Notes under the pieces: generated by a model
What the model saw: only the letters and a program-made list of their open reading frames with translations
The model's database searches: none
What the model was told of the DNA's origin: nothing
Position numbers and translations under genes: made by a program
Assembly (NCBI GenBank): GCA_045577735.1
Contig: JAZNIY010000020.1
Coordinates: forward strand, 9,675 to 73,674
DNA from: Stercoripulliclostridium_A sp045577735
Lineage (GTDB): Bacteria; Bacillota; Clostridia; Christensenellales; DTU072
Reading direction: 5' to 3'
DNA: 64,000 bases
Shown: positions 1-8,200 of the stretch, in pieces
Numbering within the stretch: the stretch's first letter is position 1
How the letters are laid out: each line of letters begins with the position of its first letter

Positions 1-3000
1 TCAATAGAGTTATTAGCATACTTGTTACCAAGGTATAGTTCGAGATTTACGCTACCAGCGGAAAGGTTGGTTGCAATATAGAAATCGTATCTTACCCACT
101 TGTCAGCAGTGTTGATGCCGGTATAACCAACGTATTCACCTGCATCGGTACCACTACTCGTAACTTTGAGGTAGTTGGAGCTGTTCTTTAAGGTTACGCT
201 TGCCTTGGTGTCGCCAATGGTCTTTACCCATACGCTTAGTCTGTAGAAAGACTCGGTGGAAAGGCTTACTGCGCTAGTGTTGGTATAACCAAAGTAAGTG
301 GGATATTGTGAAGTAAGCATCAAGAGGTTGCTGGAAAGGGTTGAGGTGTAACCAAGAGTACCATTATCACCTGCAGGATAGAAGTCAGCGGGTAGGCCGG
401 TTCCTTCATAAGTTTCAGCATTAATAATACCACCCTTTACGCTTTCAAGAGCTTCTTCAATTGCGTTAGTGCCGGGAAGAGCCGTTTCAACAGTACCGGT
501 TGCATTAGTCTTGTTTTGAGGCTTTGCAAGGGGTGATGCTGCTACGATGTTTTGTTCGGTAGAATCAAGTACTATTGCGCGTACATAATATACTTTATTG
601 CTTTGGGTTTGGTACTTGTAGGTACGAGTGGTTACGTCGTTTGCAGTAGACTCATCGTAATCGGTGCCATCAATAGCATCTGCTACCTTTAGAACCTTAA
701 TTAGTTCCTTATCTTCATTGTAAATGTGATAGTAAACTTTATAATTGGTATTGTCTACCTTAAGAGTTTCTTTCCATTGAATATAGGTACCGCTAATGGT
801 AACGGTGGGAGCACTAATTAGATTTGCTTCGGTTGCGATCTTCCAGTTTTTGGGAGTTGCAACACCGATGATCTCACCCTTTTCGTTGAATATAGCTTCG
901 TCTTCATCCTTCTTTTCATAGTCTTCAGTACCAATAGCACTAAAGTCGGAGTTGCTGATGCTGGAGCCGGTAGAAGTTGAACCACTTAGGTCAAAGCTCT
1001 TTACGAAAGAACCACTTGCATTCTTATATTCGGTATATTCAATTTCTTTCCAAGTTAGAGCAGTCATCATAACTGCGCCGTTGGTGTGGCTTGCGGGGGT
1101 ATAAATATCGCCCTTACCAAACTCAACGAGGATATACATTTCATCACTTTCGGTTGCGCTGGATTGGATTACAAAGCTTATTTCGGTCCAATCTTCAACG
1201 GATAGAGATGCTTGGGTTGCGCTAGAGTTAATAATGGCATCGCTTTCAGCATCATACAAAGAAATGCTGAAGGTGGAACCACTCTTTAGGTTTTGGGTCT
1301 TAACCCACATTGACAAACGATAGAACTTGTTGGGAATGGTCTTAAGAACGGTATCGGTGTCGCTGGGTTTATAATATAGTTTAGAAGCAGTATACTTAGC
1401 GTGGTTTAGAACTACGAAGTCAAACAAATCAACGTCGGTATCGTCAGAAAAGTCTGCATCTTCGTGACGAACTAGTGACAATACGTCGTCTGCTGTGAAA
1501 GTCAAGCCGTTAAGGCCCTTTATTCCACTTAGGTCTGCATTACTGTTAACGGCAGAACCGGAAAGGATACCTGCGTATAGGTTGCTGTTGTCAGCGTCCA
1601 TATCAACGTAAGTGTTCTTGTCGATAACGTTGTAGTACCAACCGTCAACTTCTTCGTTGCCAAGATTTACATAATTTTGGGAAGCATTGTTAAGGCCAAA
1701 TCCGTCGTAGTCTTCTGCCATGAAGCTTTCCCATTCTTTAACTTGAGCAGTTGCACCGGGATGTGCATTTTCCAACGCGGTTACGTCTTCATATTCCATA
1801 ATGGAAACGTTGTCGAAGAAGCATCCACCGGGATATAGACCATCGCTACCCAATTCACCTTCGCCATACCAAAGCTCTAGGTTAACCTTTCTGTCAGCGA
1901 GTTCGTTACCCTTAACGTAAAGGGTCATTTGTTCCCATTGTCCCCAAGATTTAGTGGTTTGAACTTCGGGATTTTCTTTGGTAGAAGCACCTTTCAAACG
2001 GAGAGTTGCCTTTACGGAAGCAGTTTTATTATAGTAAGGACTATATTCAAGATAAGCATCGTATTTTGCTTTGTTTGCTTGCCAAGTCTTATATTCTTCT
2101 GAACTTTCATCAGTAGGAGCGGTGCCGGGCTCATCAACTTCTGCCATTTCGGGTACCCAAATGAATGCCCAAACGGAAATTGCATAGTATTTGTTATTTT
2201 CAATAAGGATATTGAAGGCGCTTTGATAGCCTGCGCCACTTATAGCATAATCGGGGTGGTAAATAAGAAGTGCTTGGGTTTCGAGAGGATTGTCTTCACG
2301 AGTAAATTTGTAGCCGTTTTCGGGAGTGTAGCTAATACCAAAACCATCGTTTGCAACGGGAGGGACAAATCCTGATTCTATTTTGCCGTATGCGTTTGCA
2401 TAGGTGTCGTTTTTGCTAGCATCTTGACTATCAACGTAATTGTAGTAAAGCTTGCTCATATCGAATACGCCCAATGCATCGGTTGAAGAAGCGCTAGTAG
2501 AATAACTGGGGAAACCGTCCTTATCATCCAAGTTTTCTTTTCCGGTTATAAAGGTGTAGTTTGCACTTGCACCAACTTTTGCAGAATTCAAAGAATGCTT
2601 GTAGTTGCTGGTGGGTGATACGCCGGTTGCACCGGTAAAGTTATTGTTAAGGAATTCGTAACTTAAAACAACGCTATCGCCGTTAACAACGCCGTATGCC
2701 TTTTGCATTTCTTGGGTGCGTTCGGTTTTGTTGTCGTTCGCAAGTGCGTTATATTGGTTAACTAGTGCGTTGTCATATTCGCTCTTTTCCACTTCAACCA
2801 TGGTAACGTTGTCGAACATTGCGCTACCCCTGGTGGTGTAATCGCTGTCGTAAGCAGTGTTGCCCTTGTTAACTATGTCGTAGTTTTGAGAAGGACCATA
2901 ACCGAGCCAAAGTTGAACGTAGAACTCCCTGTCTTCAATGTTAGAGCCTTCAATATAAGCTTCGTAGGTCTTCCATTGCTTATTGGTATTAATGCTTAGG

Positions 3001-3599
3001 AATTGAGCAATAACAACGCCGGTAGCAGTATTACCTTGAGAAATAACGATGCCAGCACCACGCTTGGAGTTGTTAGCCGTTTCATCAAGGATGAGGTCGG
3101 TCCAAACGTCGGTAGTTAGCTTGTAATAAGTGCCCTTCTTGACGGTTACCTTTGCAGAAGCATAGTAAATGGAACCGTTTTTCTCGGCGCCATCCATGCT
3201 AATAACAAGAGCATTGGTATCGTCGTGAACGCCGTCGGTCTTGGGAGTGCTGGGAGCAACGCCGGGAGTAGCTATACTTGCGTTGATAGCGCCCTTGTTG
3301 GTTTCAAAGGTTTCGCTAGAAACGTCAACGATACCGGTAGATAAACCGGTCGTAGCCTTTGACCAAGCACCGGTGTTCAACGTCCAATTGGATGCCGTCT
3401 TAACGTAGGTAGCACCGGTAGCCGATGCAAACTTACCATTGTTAACCAACAACGTTTCGGTTGTTGTAGTAGTTGAATCGTCGGAAGTGTCATCATTAGT
3501 AGGATCTTCCGGAGGATTACATGCAACAACGCCTATCATCATTGCGAGTACAAGCAAGGTTGCAAGCAGTAGTGTTAGTAGTTTTTTGGATTTTTTCAT
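1..3599 (-). CDS. Large modular cell-surface lipoprotein (3' end outside window)
   Basis: Open frame of 1199 codons that runs off the left edge, so the C-terminus is missing. The start ATG at 3599 has a GGTGG-type ribosome binding site. Residues 1-27 form a lipoprotein signal peptide (basic MKKSKK, hydrophobic core, lipobox VVAC, Cys at about 27), followed by a Thr/Ser/Asp-rich linker. The rest repeats a module at least four times: a strand motif of the type YRLS(V/M)WVKT, then about 50-60 residues later a W..(Y/F)...(I/V) strand ending in LELWYG or similar, then FDNV. This looks like jelly-roll carbohydrate-binding or adhesive modules, but no catalytic motif is visible. Role in polysaccharide binding is inferred only. 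No neighbour shares its orientation upstream, so it is probably transcribed alone. Confidence 0.8.
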   Translation of the reverse strand, partial: MKKSKKLLTLLLATLLVLAMMIGVVACNPPEDPTNDDTSDDSTTTTTETLLVNNGKFASATGATYVKTASNWTLNTGAWSKATTGLSTGIVDVSSETFETNKGAINASIATPGVAPSTPKTDGVHDDTNALVISMDGAEKNGSIYYASAKVTVKKGTYYKLTTDVWTDLILDETANNSKRGAGIVISQGNTATGVVIAQFLSINTNKQWKTYEAYIEGSNIEDREFYVQLWLGYGPSQNYDIVNKGNTAYDSDYTTRGSAMFDNVTMVEVEKSEYDNALVNQYNALANDNKTERTQEMQKAYGVVNGDSVVLSYEFLNNNFTGATGVSPTSNYKHSLNSAKVGASANYTFITGKENLDDKDGFPSYSTSASSTDALGVFDMSKLYYNYVDSQDASKNDTYANAYGKIESGFVPPVANDGFGISYTPENGYKFTREDNPLETQALLIYHPDYAISGAGYQSAFNILIENNKYYAISVWAFIWVPEMAEVDEPGTAPTDESSEEYKTWQANKAKYDAYLEYSPYYNKTASVKATLRLKGASTKENPEVQTTKSWGQWEQMTLYVKGNELADRKVNLELWYGEGELGSDGLYPGGCFFDNVSIMEYEDVTALENAHPGATAQVKEWESFMAEDYDGFGLNNASQNYVNLGNEEVDGWYYNVIDKNTYVDMDADNSNLYAGILSGSAVNSNADLSGIKGLNGLTFTADDVLSLVRHEDADFSDDTDVDLFDFVVLNHAKYTASKLYYKPSDTDTVLKTIPNKFYRLSMWVKTQNLKSGSTFSISLYDAESDAIINSSATQASLSVEDWTEISFVIQSSATESDEMYILVEFGKGDIYTPASHTNGAVMMTALTWKEIEYTEYKNASGSFVKSFDLSGSTSTGSSISNSDFSAIGTEDYEKKDEDEAIFNEKGEIIGVATPKNWKIATEANLISAPTVTISGTYIQWKETLKVDNTNYKVYYHIYNEDKELIKVLKVADAIDGTDYDESTANDVTTRTYKYQTQSNKVYYVRAIVLDSTEQNIVAASPLAKPQNKTNATGTVETALPGTNAIEEALESVKGGIINAETYEGTGLPADFYPAGDNGTLGYTSTLSSNLLMLTSQYPTYFGYTNTSAVSLSTESFYRLSVWVKTIGDTKASVTLKNSSNYLKVTSSGTDAGEYVGYTGINTADKWVRYDFYIATNLSAGSVNLELYLGNKYANNSI

Positions 3600-3787
3600 T
3601 TTACCACCATAAGTAATAATATTTTATACGCGTGCGTATTTACACACAAGTACAATAATGTTAGCACATTGAAAAAATAAATTCAACTAAACAAGCTCCC
3701 TTTTTTGTTAAATTTTATTTTTTTATTATTTAAGTAGAATTCCCGTGAGTGTTTTGAGAAGTTTTGGTGAACTTTGCTCCCCTTTTC

Positions 3788-3817
3788 TTCATTACTAGCA
3801 CCACCGGTGCATAAAAT
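3788..3817 (+). promoter_or_regulatory. Possible sigma-E-like promoter giving a leaderless flippase mRNA
   Basis: A TTCATTAC element (3788-3795) lies 14 bases before CATAAAAT (3810-3817). This resembles the sporulation sigma-E consensus TCATATT / CATACAAT. The -10 ends only 5 bases before the ATG at 3823 and no Shine-Dalgarno is visible, so transcription may start at or next to the start codon. The motif is short and degenerate, hence the low confidence. Confidence 0.3.
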
Positions 3818-3822
3818 CTAGT

Positions 3823-5346
3823 ATGCCCAAAAACAACGTTCTTAAATCGTTAGTAACGGTAACGGGGTTTTCCGTACTAACAAGAAGCCTAGCCTTCCTT
3901 TTTAAAATATATCTTTCTCGCACGCTGGGCGCAGAAACACTCGGTCTTTACCAAATGGCGCTCACCGTCTTTTTCTTGTTTATCGCCCTCTCTACCGGAG
4001 GGATATCTACCGTGCTCTCAAGAAAAATTGCCGAAATGAACGTGCTTGAAGGTGGTGACAAAGGACTTAAATTACTCTCGACATCCCTCGTCATAGGCGT
4101 GAGCGCAAGCCTAATTTGTATGCTTGTAGCTTACCTCGCGTTGCCTTATATGGGCTTTATAATCACCGACGAGCGCGCCATACCACTGTTAAAAATAATG
4201 CTTCCCGCCCTATTTTCCACCACTTTTTATATAATAATTCGTGGCTGGTTTTGGGGCAACAAGCACTTCTTTGATTTCAGTTTAAGCGAATTTGTTGAAG
4301 AGATCCTACGAATTTTATTCACTTTTTTGTTCGTTTCCGGCCTAATTAGTGGCATAAGTGGAGAAAAAGGCGTCGCCCTTGCCTTTTTGATTAGCGACCT
4401 TATCGTTATGTGCGTGATAATAGTTATGTTTGTGCGCCGTGGGGGTAAAATTACACGCACTTGCTCGTTTAGTGAAGTACTTAAACCGGCAACGCCTCTG
4501 ACGATAATGAAAATATTCGGCTCCTTTGCCGGAACTGCCGTTGCACTAATAATCCCCTCCGGCCTTATATCAGGTGGTATGACCATCGCAGAGGCGACTG
4601 CTAGCGTAGGTCGTATATCCGGTATGGCTAATCCTCTACTTTTCGCACCCAACGCCATTATTAGTTCCCTTGCCATTGTGCTAATTCCGGAAATGAGTGC
4701 AAGCAACGCAAAAGAGGACGTTACTTTGCTTAAAAACCAAATATCTTCCGGCATTTCCGCTTCTCTAATAATTAGTGGTGGCTTTATGCTGGTTTACATG
4801 GCGCTAGGAAGAGAACTAACCTCTTTTTTGTACAACGATATTCCTTCCGGTGTCTATCTTGAAAAAGCGAGCATAGTACTATTACTCATGCCCGTAAACC
4901 ATATTCTTGCAAGTAGCATGAATTCCATAGGCAAAGAAAAGGAAAACTTTATAACCTACGCCGTAGGTACGGTCTTAATGCTGATTGCATCCATAACCCT
5001 TCCAAAGCACCTTGGCGTGGAAAGCGTAATCGTGGCTGATATACTCTTTTTAAGCACGGTTGTGTTGGGAAATATGTATTTCATAAAAAAGCACGTTAAT
5101 GGAAGTATTGGTATACTAAAACCAATGTTTTCGGTAATTATACTTACACTTTCTTGTTCATTATTTGCACACTTTATTAACGGCATACTGGTTCACATTA
5201 ACAAGGTCTTTGCCCTAGTGACCTCAGCCGGTATTTCCTTTGTGGGCTACTTTGGTCTTGCCTGTGTTTTCGACTTAATCGAACTCAAAACGTTATTACA
5301 AAAGAAGAAGTCAAAAAGCTCTTCTACCATATTGCAATCGGTGTGA
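3823..5346 (+). CDS. SpoVB/MurJ-type polysaccharide flippase (MATE/MVF superfamily)
   Basis: 507 residues, highly hydrophobic, with about 14 predicted membrane helices. The first begins near residue 12 and is followed by the family-typical stretch LSRTLGAETLGLYQMAL (about residues 30-46), matching the stage V sporulation protein B / oligosaccharide flippase group. The likely role is to flip lipid-linked precursors across the membrane, in SpoVB's case for spore cortex peptidoglycan. The C-terminus ends in a Lys/Ser-rich cytoplasmic tail. No ribosome binding site precedes the ATG. The gene sits directly before the folT riboswitch and near a collagen-like spore-surface-type gene, which fits a sporulation role but does not prove it. 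A general capsule or teichoic acid exporter is the alternative. Confidence 0.85.
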   Translation: MPKNNVLKSLVTVTGFSVLTRSLAFLFKIYLSRTLGAETLGLYQMALTVFFLFIALSTGGISTVLSRKIAEMNVLEGGDKGLKLLSTSLVIGVSASLICMLVAYLALPYMGFIITDERAIPLLKIMLPALFSTTFYIIIRGWFWGNKHFFDFSLSEFVEEILRILFTFLFVSGLISGISGEKGVALAFLISDLIVMCVIIVMFVRRGGKITRTCSFSEVLKPATPLTIMKIFGSFAGTAVALIIPSGLISGGMTIAEATASVGRISGMANPLLFAPNAIISSLAIVLIPEMSASNAKEDVTLLKNQISSGISASLIISGGFMLVYMALGRELTSFLYNDIPSGVYLEKASIVLLLMPVNHILASSMNSIGKEKENFITYAVGTVLMLIASITLPKHLGVESVIVADILFLSTVVLGNMYFIKKHVNGSIGILKPMFSVIILTLSCSLFAHFINGILVHINKVFALVTSAGISFVGYFGLACVFDLIELKTLLQKKKSKSSSTILQSV

Positions 5347-5349
5347 ATA

Positions 5350-5358
5350 TATGCTATA
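5350..5358 (+). promoter_or_regulatory. Extended -10 promoter of folT
   Basis: TGCTATAAT is a perfect extended -10 (TG-N-TATAAT), just after the flippase stop codon. A TTGCAA lies 15 bases upstream as a poor -35. The predicted start site near 5365 falls at the first stem of the THF riboswitch. Confidence 0.65.
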
Positions 5359-5360
5359 AT

Positions 5361-5460
5361 AATTTTGCAGAGTAGACACGTTGCGTTAAGTGCCACAAAA
5401 TGGGATGTCGTTTGTGGACGAAAGAAAAATCTGCGATAATGTGTCGCGTCCGTTGCAAAA
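5361..5460 (+). promoter_or_regulatory. Tetrahydrofolate (THF) riboswitch, folT element
   Basis: The conserved THF-riboswitch blocks are present in order: GAGTAGA (5368-5374), GCGTTAAGTG (5381-5390), TGGGATGTCG (5401-5410) and the 3' segment CGCGTCCG (5446-5453). Stems: P1 pairs TTTTGCA (5361-5367) with TGCAAAA (5454-5460); P2 pairs GACAC (5373-5377) with GTGTC (5441-5445); P3 pairs CCACAAA (5391-5397) with TTTGTGG (5411-5417). It ends 25 bases before the folT ribosome binding site AAGGAG (5486-5491). The sequence CTGCAAA (5481-5487) next to that site could pair with the 5' arm of P1, which suggests translational control. Ligand assignment comes from the known class, which regulates folate genes in Firmicutes. 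Confidence 0.93.
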
Positions 5461-5500
5461 CCAATTGTACCGGTTGTCTTCTGCAAAGGAGACTTTTTTT

Positions 5501-6151
5501 ATGAAAAACAAAACCAAGGCCTATTTTTCTCCCAAACGCCTTGCCTACCTAGGCGTTATGACGGCAATAGCCGTAATCACCAATTGCTTTTCCATAACCG
5601 TAAATAGTGGTGCCAATTCCATTTCTTTCAACTACGTTATATGCTCACTTGCCGGCATATTCTTCGGACCCGTTTCGGGAGGCATCGTGGGACTTCTTGG
5701 CGATTTAATCGGTTGCCTTATTGCTCCAAAGGGCCCATTTAACCCGTTTATTATGGTAGCAAGCGCACTTATAGGCGTACTTTCCGGACTAGCCTTCAAG
5801 ATTCCTAAGGTCAACGTATATTTTAAAATCATAATTGGATACCTATTGATATTCGTTGTTTGCACGCTGGGCCTCAATACGTTTGGACTATGGTTTTTCT
5901 ATGCACAAGGCAAAAAATCGTTTATTGTATATCTTATTGGTAGAGCCCCCTTCCAAGCTATCAATATTGCAATCAATATAGTTATAACCTATCTGCTATA
6001 CATTCCTCTCAAAAAGATTGTTTTCGACAAGTGGGAGACGAGAGTTCACAAAGAACCAAAGGAAAGCACCGACCAACCCACCGAAGAGCCCGGTGAATCA
6101 AAAAAACTCGTTTCACACGAGGAATTGTTTAATAAGTATCGTAGAAAATAG
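5501..6151 (+). CDS. folT: Folate ECF transporter S-component FolT
   Basis: 216 residues from the ATG at 5501, which follows AAGGAG by 9 bases. A longer in-frame reading from 5390 begins inside the riboswitch and is rejected. The protein has about six membrane helices and the S-component pattern LGVMTAIAVI (about residues 18-27), then SFNYV and GPVSGGIVGLLGDLIG (about 57-72), typical of the folate-family S-component. It binds folate at the membrane and needs a shared EcfA-EcfA-EcfT module for ATP-driven uptake; that module is not in this window. The THF riboswitch immediately upstream independently supports folate as substrate. A charged C-terminal tail of about 40 residues (rich in Glu, Pro and Lys) extends beyond the last helix. 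Confidence 0.92.
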   Translation: MKNKTKAYFSPKRLAYLGVMTAIAVITNCFSITVNSGANSISFNYVICSLAGIFFGPVSGGIVGLLGDLIGCLIAPKGPFNPFIMVASALIGVLSGLAFKIPKVNVYFKIIIGYLLIFVVCTLGLNTFGLWFFYAQGKKSFIVYLIGRAPFQAINIAINIVITYLLYIPLKKIVFDKWETRVHKEPKESTDQPTEEPGESKKLVSHEELFNKYRRK

Positions 6152-6152
6152 C

Positions 6153-6180
6153 AACCTTCCCCTCTCCTTCGCATAGTATG
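6153..6180 (+). promoter_or_regulatory. Possible sigma-K-like promoter of the collagen-like gene
   Basis: AACC (AC at 6154-6155) is followed after 16 bases by CATAGTAT (6172-6179). This fits the mother-cell sigma-K pattern mACm-N16-CATANNNTA except for the last base. Sigma-K drives exosporium collagen genes in Bacillus, which is consistent with the downstream gene. The consensus is short, so chance occurrence is possible. Confidence 0.35.
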
Positions 6181-6208
6181 TAGTGAATAAGCGACAAGGA
6201 GGTAAAGT

Positions 6209-7057
6209 ATGAGTTGCTGTAATAATAACGGAAATTTTGGACGCTCACGCTGTGGGCGTTCTTCTTGTAACAATGACGATAACTTGATTTATTGCCGTGG
6301 TCCCCGTGGACCACAAGGTCCTCAAGGTCCTCAGGGCATGGCAGGTCCGCAAGGCCCAACCGGTCCACAAGGCCCAGTAGGCGCAACCGGGCCTCAAGGT
6401 GAACAAGGGCCCATAGGTTTAACAGGCGCAACGGGAGCTACAGGCGCAACCGGTGCTCAAGGACCTCAAGGCGAAACGGGTGCAGTAGGCCCACAAGGTC
6501 CAATTGGTCCCCAAGGTCCCATCGGCCCCCAAGGTCCTCAGGGTCCTCAAGGCGAAGTCGGTCCTCAAGGGGCAACTGGTCCAACCGGAGCAACTGGCGC
6601 AACAGGACCAGCCGGGCCAACCGGCGCGACAGGCGCTACAGGTCCCCAAGGGCCACAAGGGTTGCCCGGAATCGATGACGGCATATACGCTTACGGTACT
6701 ACAGCCACCGTCGCAAGTGGAAGCGTCATACCCGTAGCGTTCTCCCAAAGCACAACCCCCACCGTTATGAGCGTTGCAGATAACGTAATAAACGTTCCAG
6801 CCGGCACGTACCTCATAACGTACACCGTTAATGGAAGTAGTGGTACGGCAACCACCCTTACAACCGATATAGCATTAAACGGCACACCACTTGGAACGGA
6901 AGCATTATCGGTTAGTGCCGAAGCGAATGAACTAGTGCTACTTGGCAAAACAATTCTACTAACGGTTGGCGATTCCTCTACCATATCGGTAGTAAATCAA
7001 ACGGCAAACGACGTTGCCGTCACCAACGCAGGAATAACCGTGCTCAAGCTACAATAG
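6209..7057 (+). CDS. BclA-like collagen triple-repeat surface protein
   Basis: 282 residues with an AAGGAGG site before the ATG. Residues 1-30 are Cys-, Asn- and Arg-rich. Residues 31-153 are 41 uninterrupted Gly-X-Y triplets, mostly GPQ, GAT and GPT, which form a collagen triple helix. Residues 154-282 form a beta-rich C-terminal domain of the TNF/C1q-like type that caps and nucleates trimers in exosporium glycoproteins such as BclA; it ends ITVLKLQ. No signal peptide or sortase motif is present, as expected if it is assembled onto the spore by the mother cell. The many Thr residues in GAT/GPT triplets would be O-glycosylation sites in BclA relatives. The Cys-rich N-terminus may crosslink to the coat. 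The spore location is inferred. Confidence 0.88.
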   Translation: MSCCNNNGNFGRSRCGRSSCNNDDNLIYCRGPRGPQGPQGPQGMAGPQGPTGPQGPVGATGPQGEQGPIGLTGATGATGATGAQGPQGETGAVGPQGPIGPQGPIGPQGPQGPQGEVGPQGATGPTGATGATGPAGPTGATGATGPQGPQGLPGIDDGIYAYGTTATVASGSVIPVAFSQSTTPTVMSVADNVINVPAGTYLITYTVNGSSGTATTLTTDIALNGTPLGTEALSVSAEANELVLLGKTILLTVGDSSTISVVNQTANDVAVTNAGITVLKLQ

Positions 7058-7064
7058 GAATAAT

Positions 7065-7092
7065 AAAGGGACCCGTTTGGGTCCCTTTTCTT
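7065..7092 (+). terminator. Intrinsic terminator after the collagen-like gene
   Basis: AAAGGGACCC / GGGTCCCTTT form a perfect 10-bp stem with a GTTT loop, followed by TTTCTTTC. It lies between convergent genes and may also weakly stop the opposite strand. Confidence 0.88.
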
Positions 7093-7470
7093 TCAAATAA
7101 TATTACCTATTCTTACGCTATACATGTTCTCAAAGGACTCTGCCGTTCGCTGTATTCTGTTCAGCAATGCTTGGGCACTGTCATAGTCCTCCGCGCCAAC
7201 GGCACCCACCAATTCACCATAGGTAATAGTTATATCAATTAGCTGAACGTGTGGCAAAAACAGCTCCAAATACTTCACCCTTTTCTCCCACCATTTTTGC
7301 GTTTCCACAATGGCATTATAATCGTAGGTTTCATCCTCCTCCACAATAAAACTTTTCAACCTTTGGGAAAACTCATCGAAGGTCTTCCCAATAAAAATCT
7401 GCTCGAAAATTCCCAATCCCAGTATCCCCACGAGTACCACTATTGCAAGAGTTAATTTCATTCTAGTCAT
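7093..7470 (-). CDS. DUF4363-type membrane-anchored protein
   Basis: 125 residues from the ATG at 7470, chosen because GGAGG sits 6 bases upstream; a longer in-frame start at 7539 would overlap the preceding gene heavily. One N-terminal membrane helix (about residues 4-22, LTLAIVVLVGILGLGIF) is followed by an outside helical domain with Trp-Trp-Glu and heptad-like leucines. This matches the DUF4363 pattern, of unknown function, commonly encoded next to DUF421 proteins. The start overlaps the stop of the DUF421 gene by 8 bases, so the two are translationally coupled and probably act together at the membrane. Family assignment is from memory of the context and is moderately secure. Confidence 0.7.
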   Translation of the reverse strand: MTRMKLTLAIVVLVGILGLGIFEQIFIGKTFDEFSQRLKSFIVEEDETYDYNAIVETQKWWEKRVKYLELFLPHVQLIDITITYGELVGAVGAEDYDSAQALLNRIQRTAESFENMYSVRIGNII

Positions 7471-8134
7471 GCTCTTCCTCCATTTCGCCAAGTATATATG
7501 GGGCATGATTAGGTTGTAAAAAAACGTGTGAACCATCAATAGTCATAAGCAAGATTTCTTTTGCTTTATAACCCTTGTTTTTAATGAATGATTCTATGCT
7601 TTCTTTATCGTATTTTGTGTACCTAACGTTCGTTTCCATCAACCTTCCTTCCACCACCACGGTTACTGGAATACCCGTAGGCTCACGCGCTTCCGTACGC
7701 TCTAATATGGAAACGTTTCCGTTTGTTTCATACACTGCAAATTTTACTTGTTCAGGGGAGAAAAATTGTTGTGACCTCAGGCTTTCAAGAACGTCGTTCA
7801 CGTCAACGTTCAGGCTCTTTAAGGCTTCGTAATCCAGTCCGTTTTCATTAATTACAATTACTGGTTTTCCATTAATAAACCTTCGGAATTTTATCGATTT
7901 TGACGTCAATATCGTTATAAAATAATGCAAAAGAAACATAACGAATAAGGGAACCAATCCATAAACTATGGGAACCGATATATCCTGCATTGGCATACAA
8001 GCAAGATCGGCTATAGCAAGGGTAATGGTGAACTCGAACGGTTGAAGTTCGCCTATTGTCCTCTTACCCATAAGGCGCATTCCAACAACTAAAAACAGGT
8101 AAATTATAATGGTGCGAATAAAGACCGTAATCAT
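7463..8134 (-). CDS. DUF421 (YetF/YrbG-like) membrane protein
   Basis: 223 residues. Three N-terminal membrane helices (about residues 3-85) contain the family signature GMRLMGKRTIGELQPFE at about 18-34, followed by a soluble alpha/beta domain with RAREPTGIPV-like motifs typical of DUF421. The function is unknown; relatives in Bacillus are sporulation- or stress-linked membrane proteins. The ATG at 8134 lacks a clear ribosome binding site. The gene follows the uvrA terminator, so it has its own or read-through transcription. It overlaps the downstream DUF4363 gene by 8 bases. Confidence 0.85.
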   Translation of the reverse strand: MITVFIRTIIIYLFLVVGMRLMGKRTIGELQPFEFTITLAIADLACMPMQDISVPIVYGLVPLFVMFLLHYFITILTSKSIKFRRFINGKPVIVINENGLDYEALKSLNVDVNDVLESLRSQQFFSPEQVKFAVYETNGNVSILERTEAREPTGIPVTVVVEGRLMETNVRYTKYDKESIESFIKNKGYKAKEILLMTIDGSHVFLQPNHAPYILGEMEEEHD

Positions 8135-8172
8135 AATAAGATTAGGTTGTGTAATTAACCATTTGTTATACT

Positions 8173-8196
8173 AAAAAAGCGCCCTTCCGAGCGCTT
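8173..8196 (-). terminator. Intrinsic terminator of uvrBA
   Basis: On the minus strand, AGCGCTC-GGAAG-GGCGCT is followed by six T. It lies 5 bases beyond the uvrA stop. Confidence 0.88.
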
Positions 8197-8200
8197 AACT

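Noticed and set aside
4227..4754. Minus-strand 175-codon frame in the flippase gene
   Set aside because: Shadow of a membrane-protein frame; no start signal.
5390..5500. N-terminal 37-residue extension of FolT
   Set aside because: Falls inside the THF riboswitch, has no ribosome binding site, and the extension is not membrane-like.
6301..6670. Short tandem repeats suspected as a CRISPR array
   Set aside because: The repeats are 9-base collagen triplets in frame, with no spacer structure.
6419..6748. Minus-strand and +2 frames inside the collagen gene
   Set aside because: They are by-products of the 9-base GPQ/GAT periodicity; no ribosome binding site or family resemblance.
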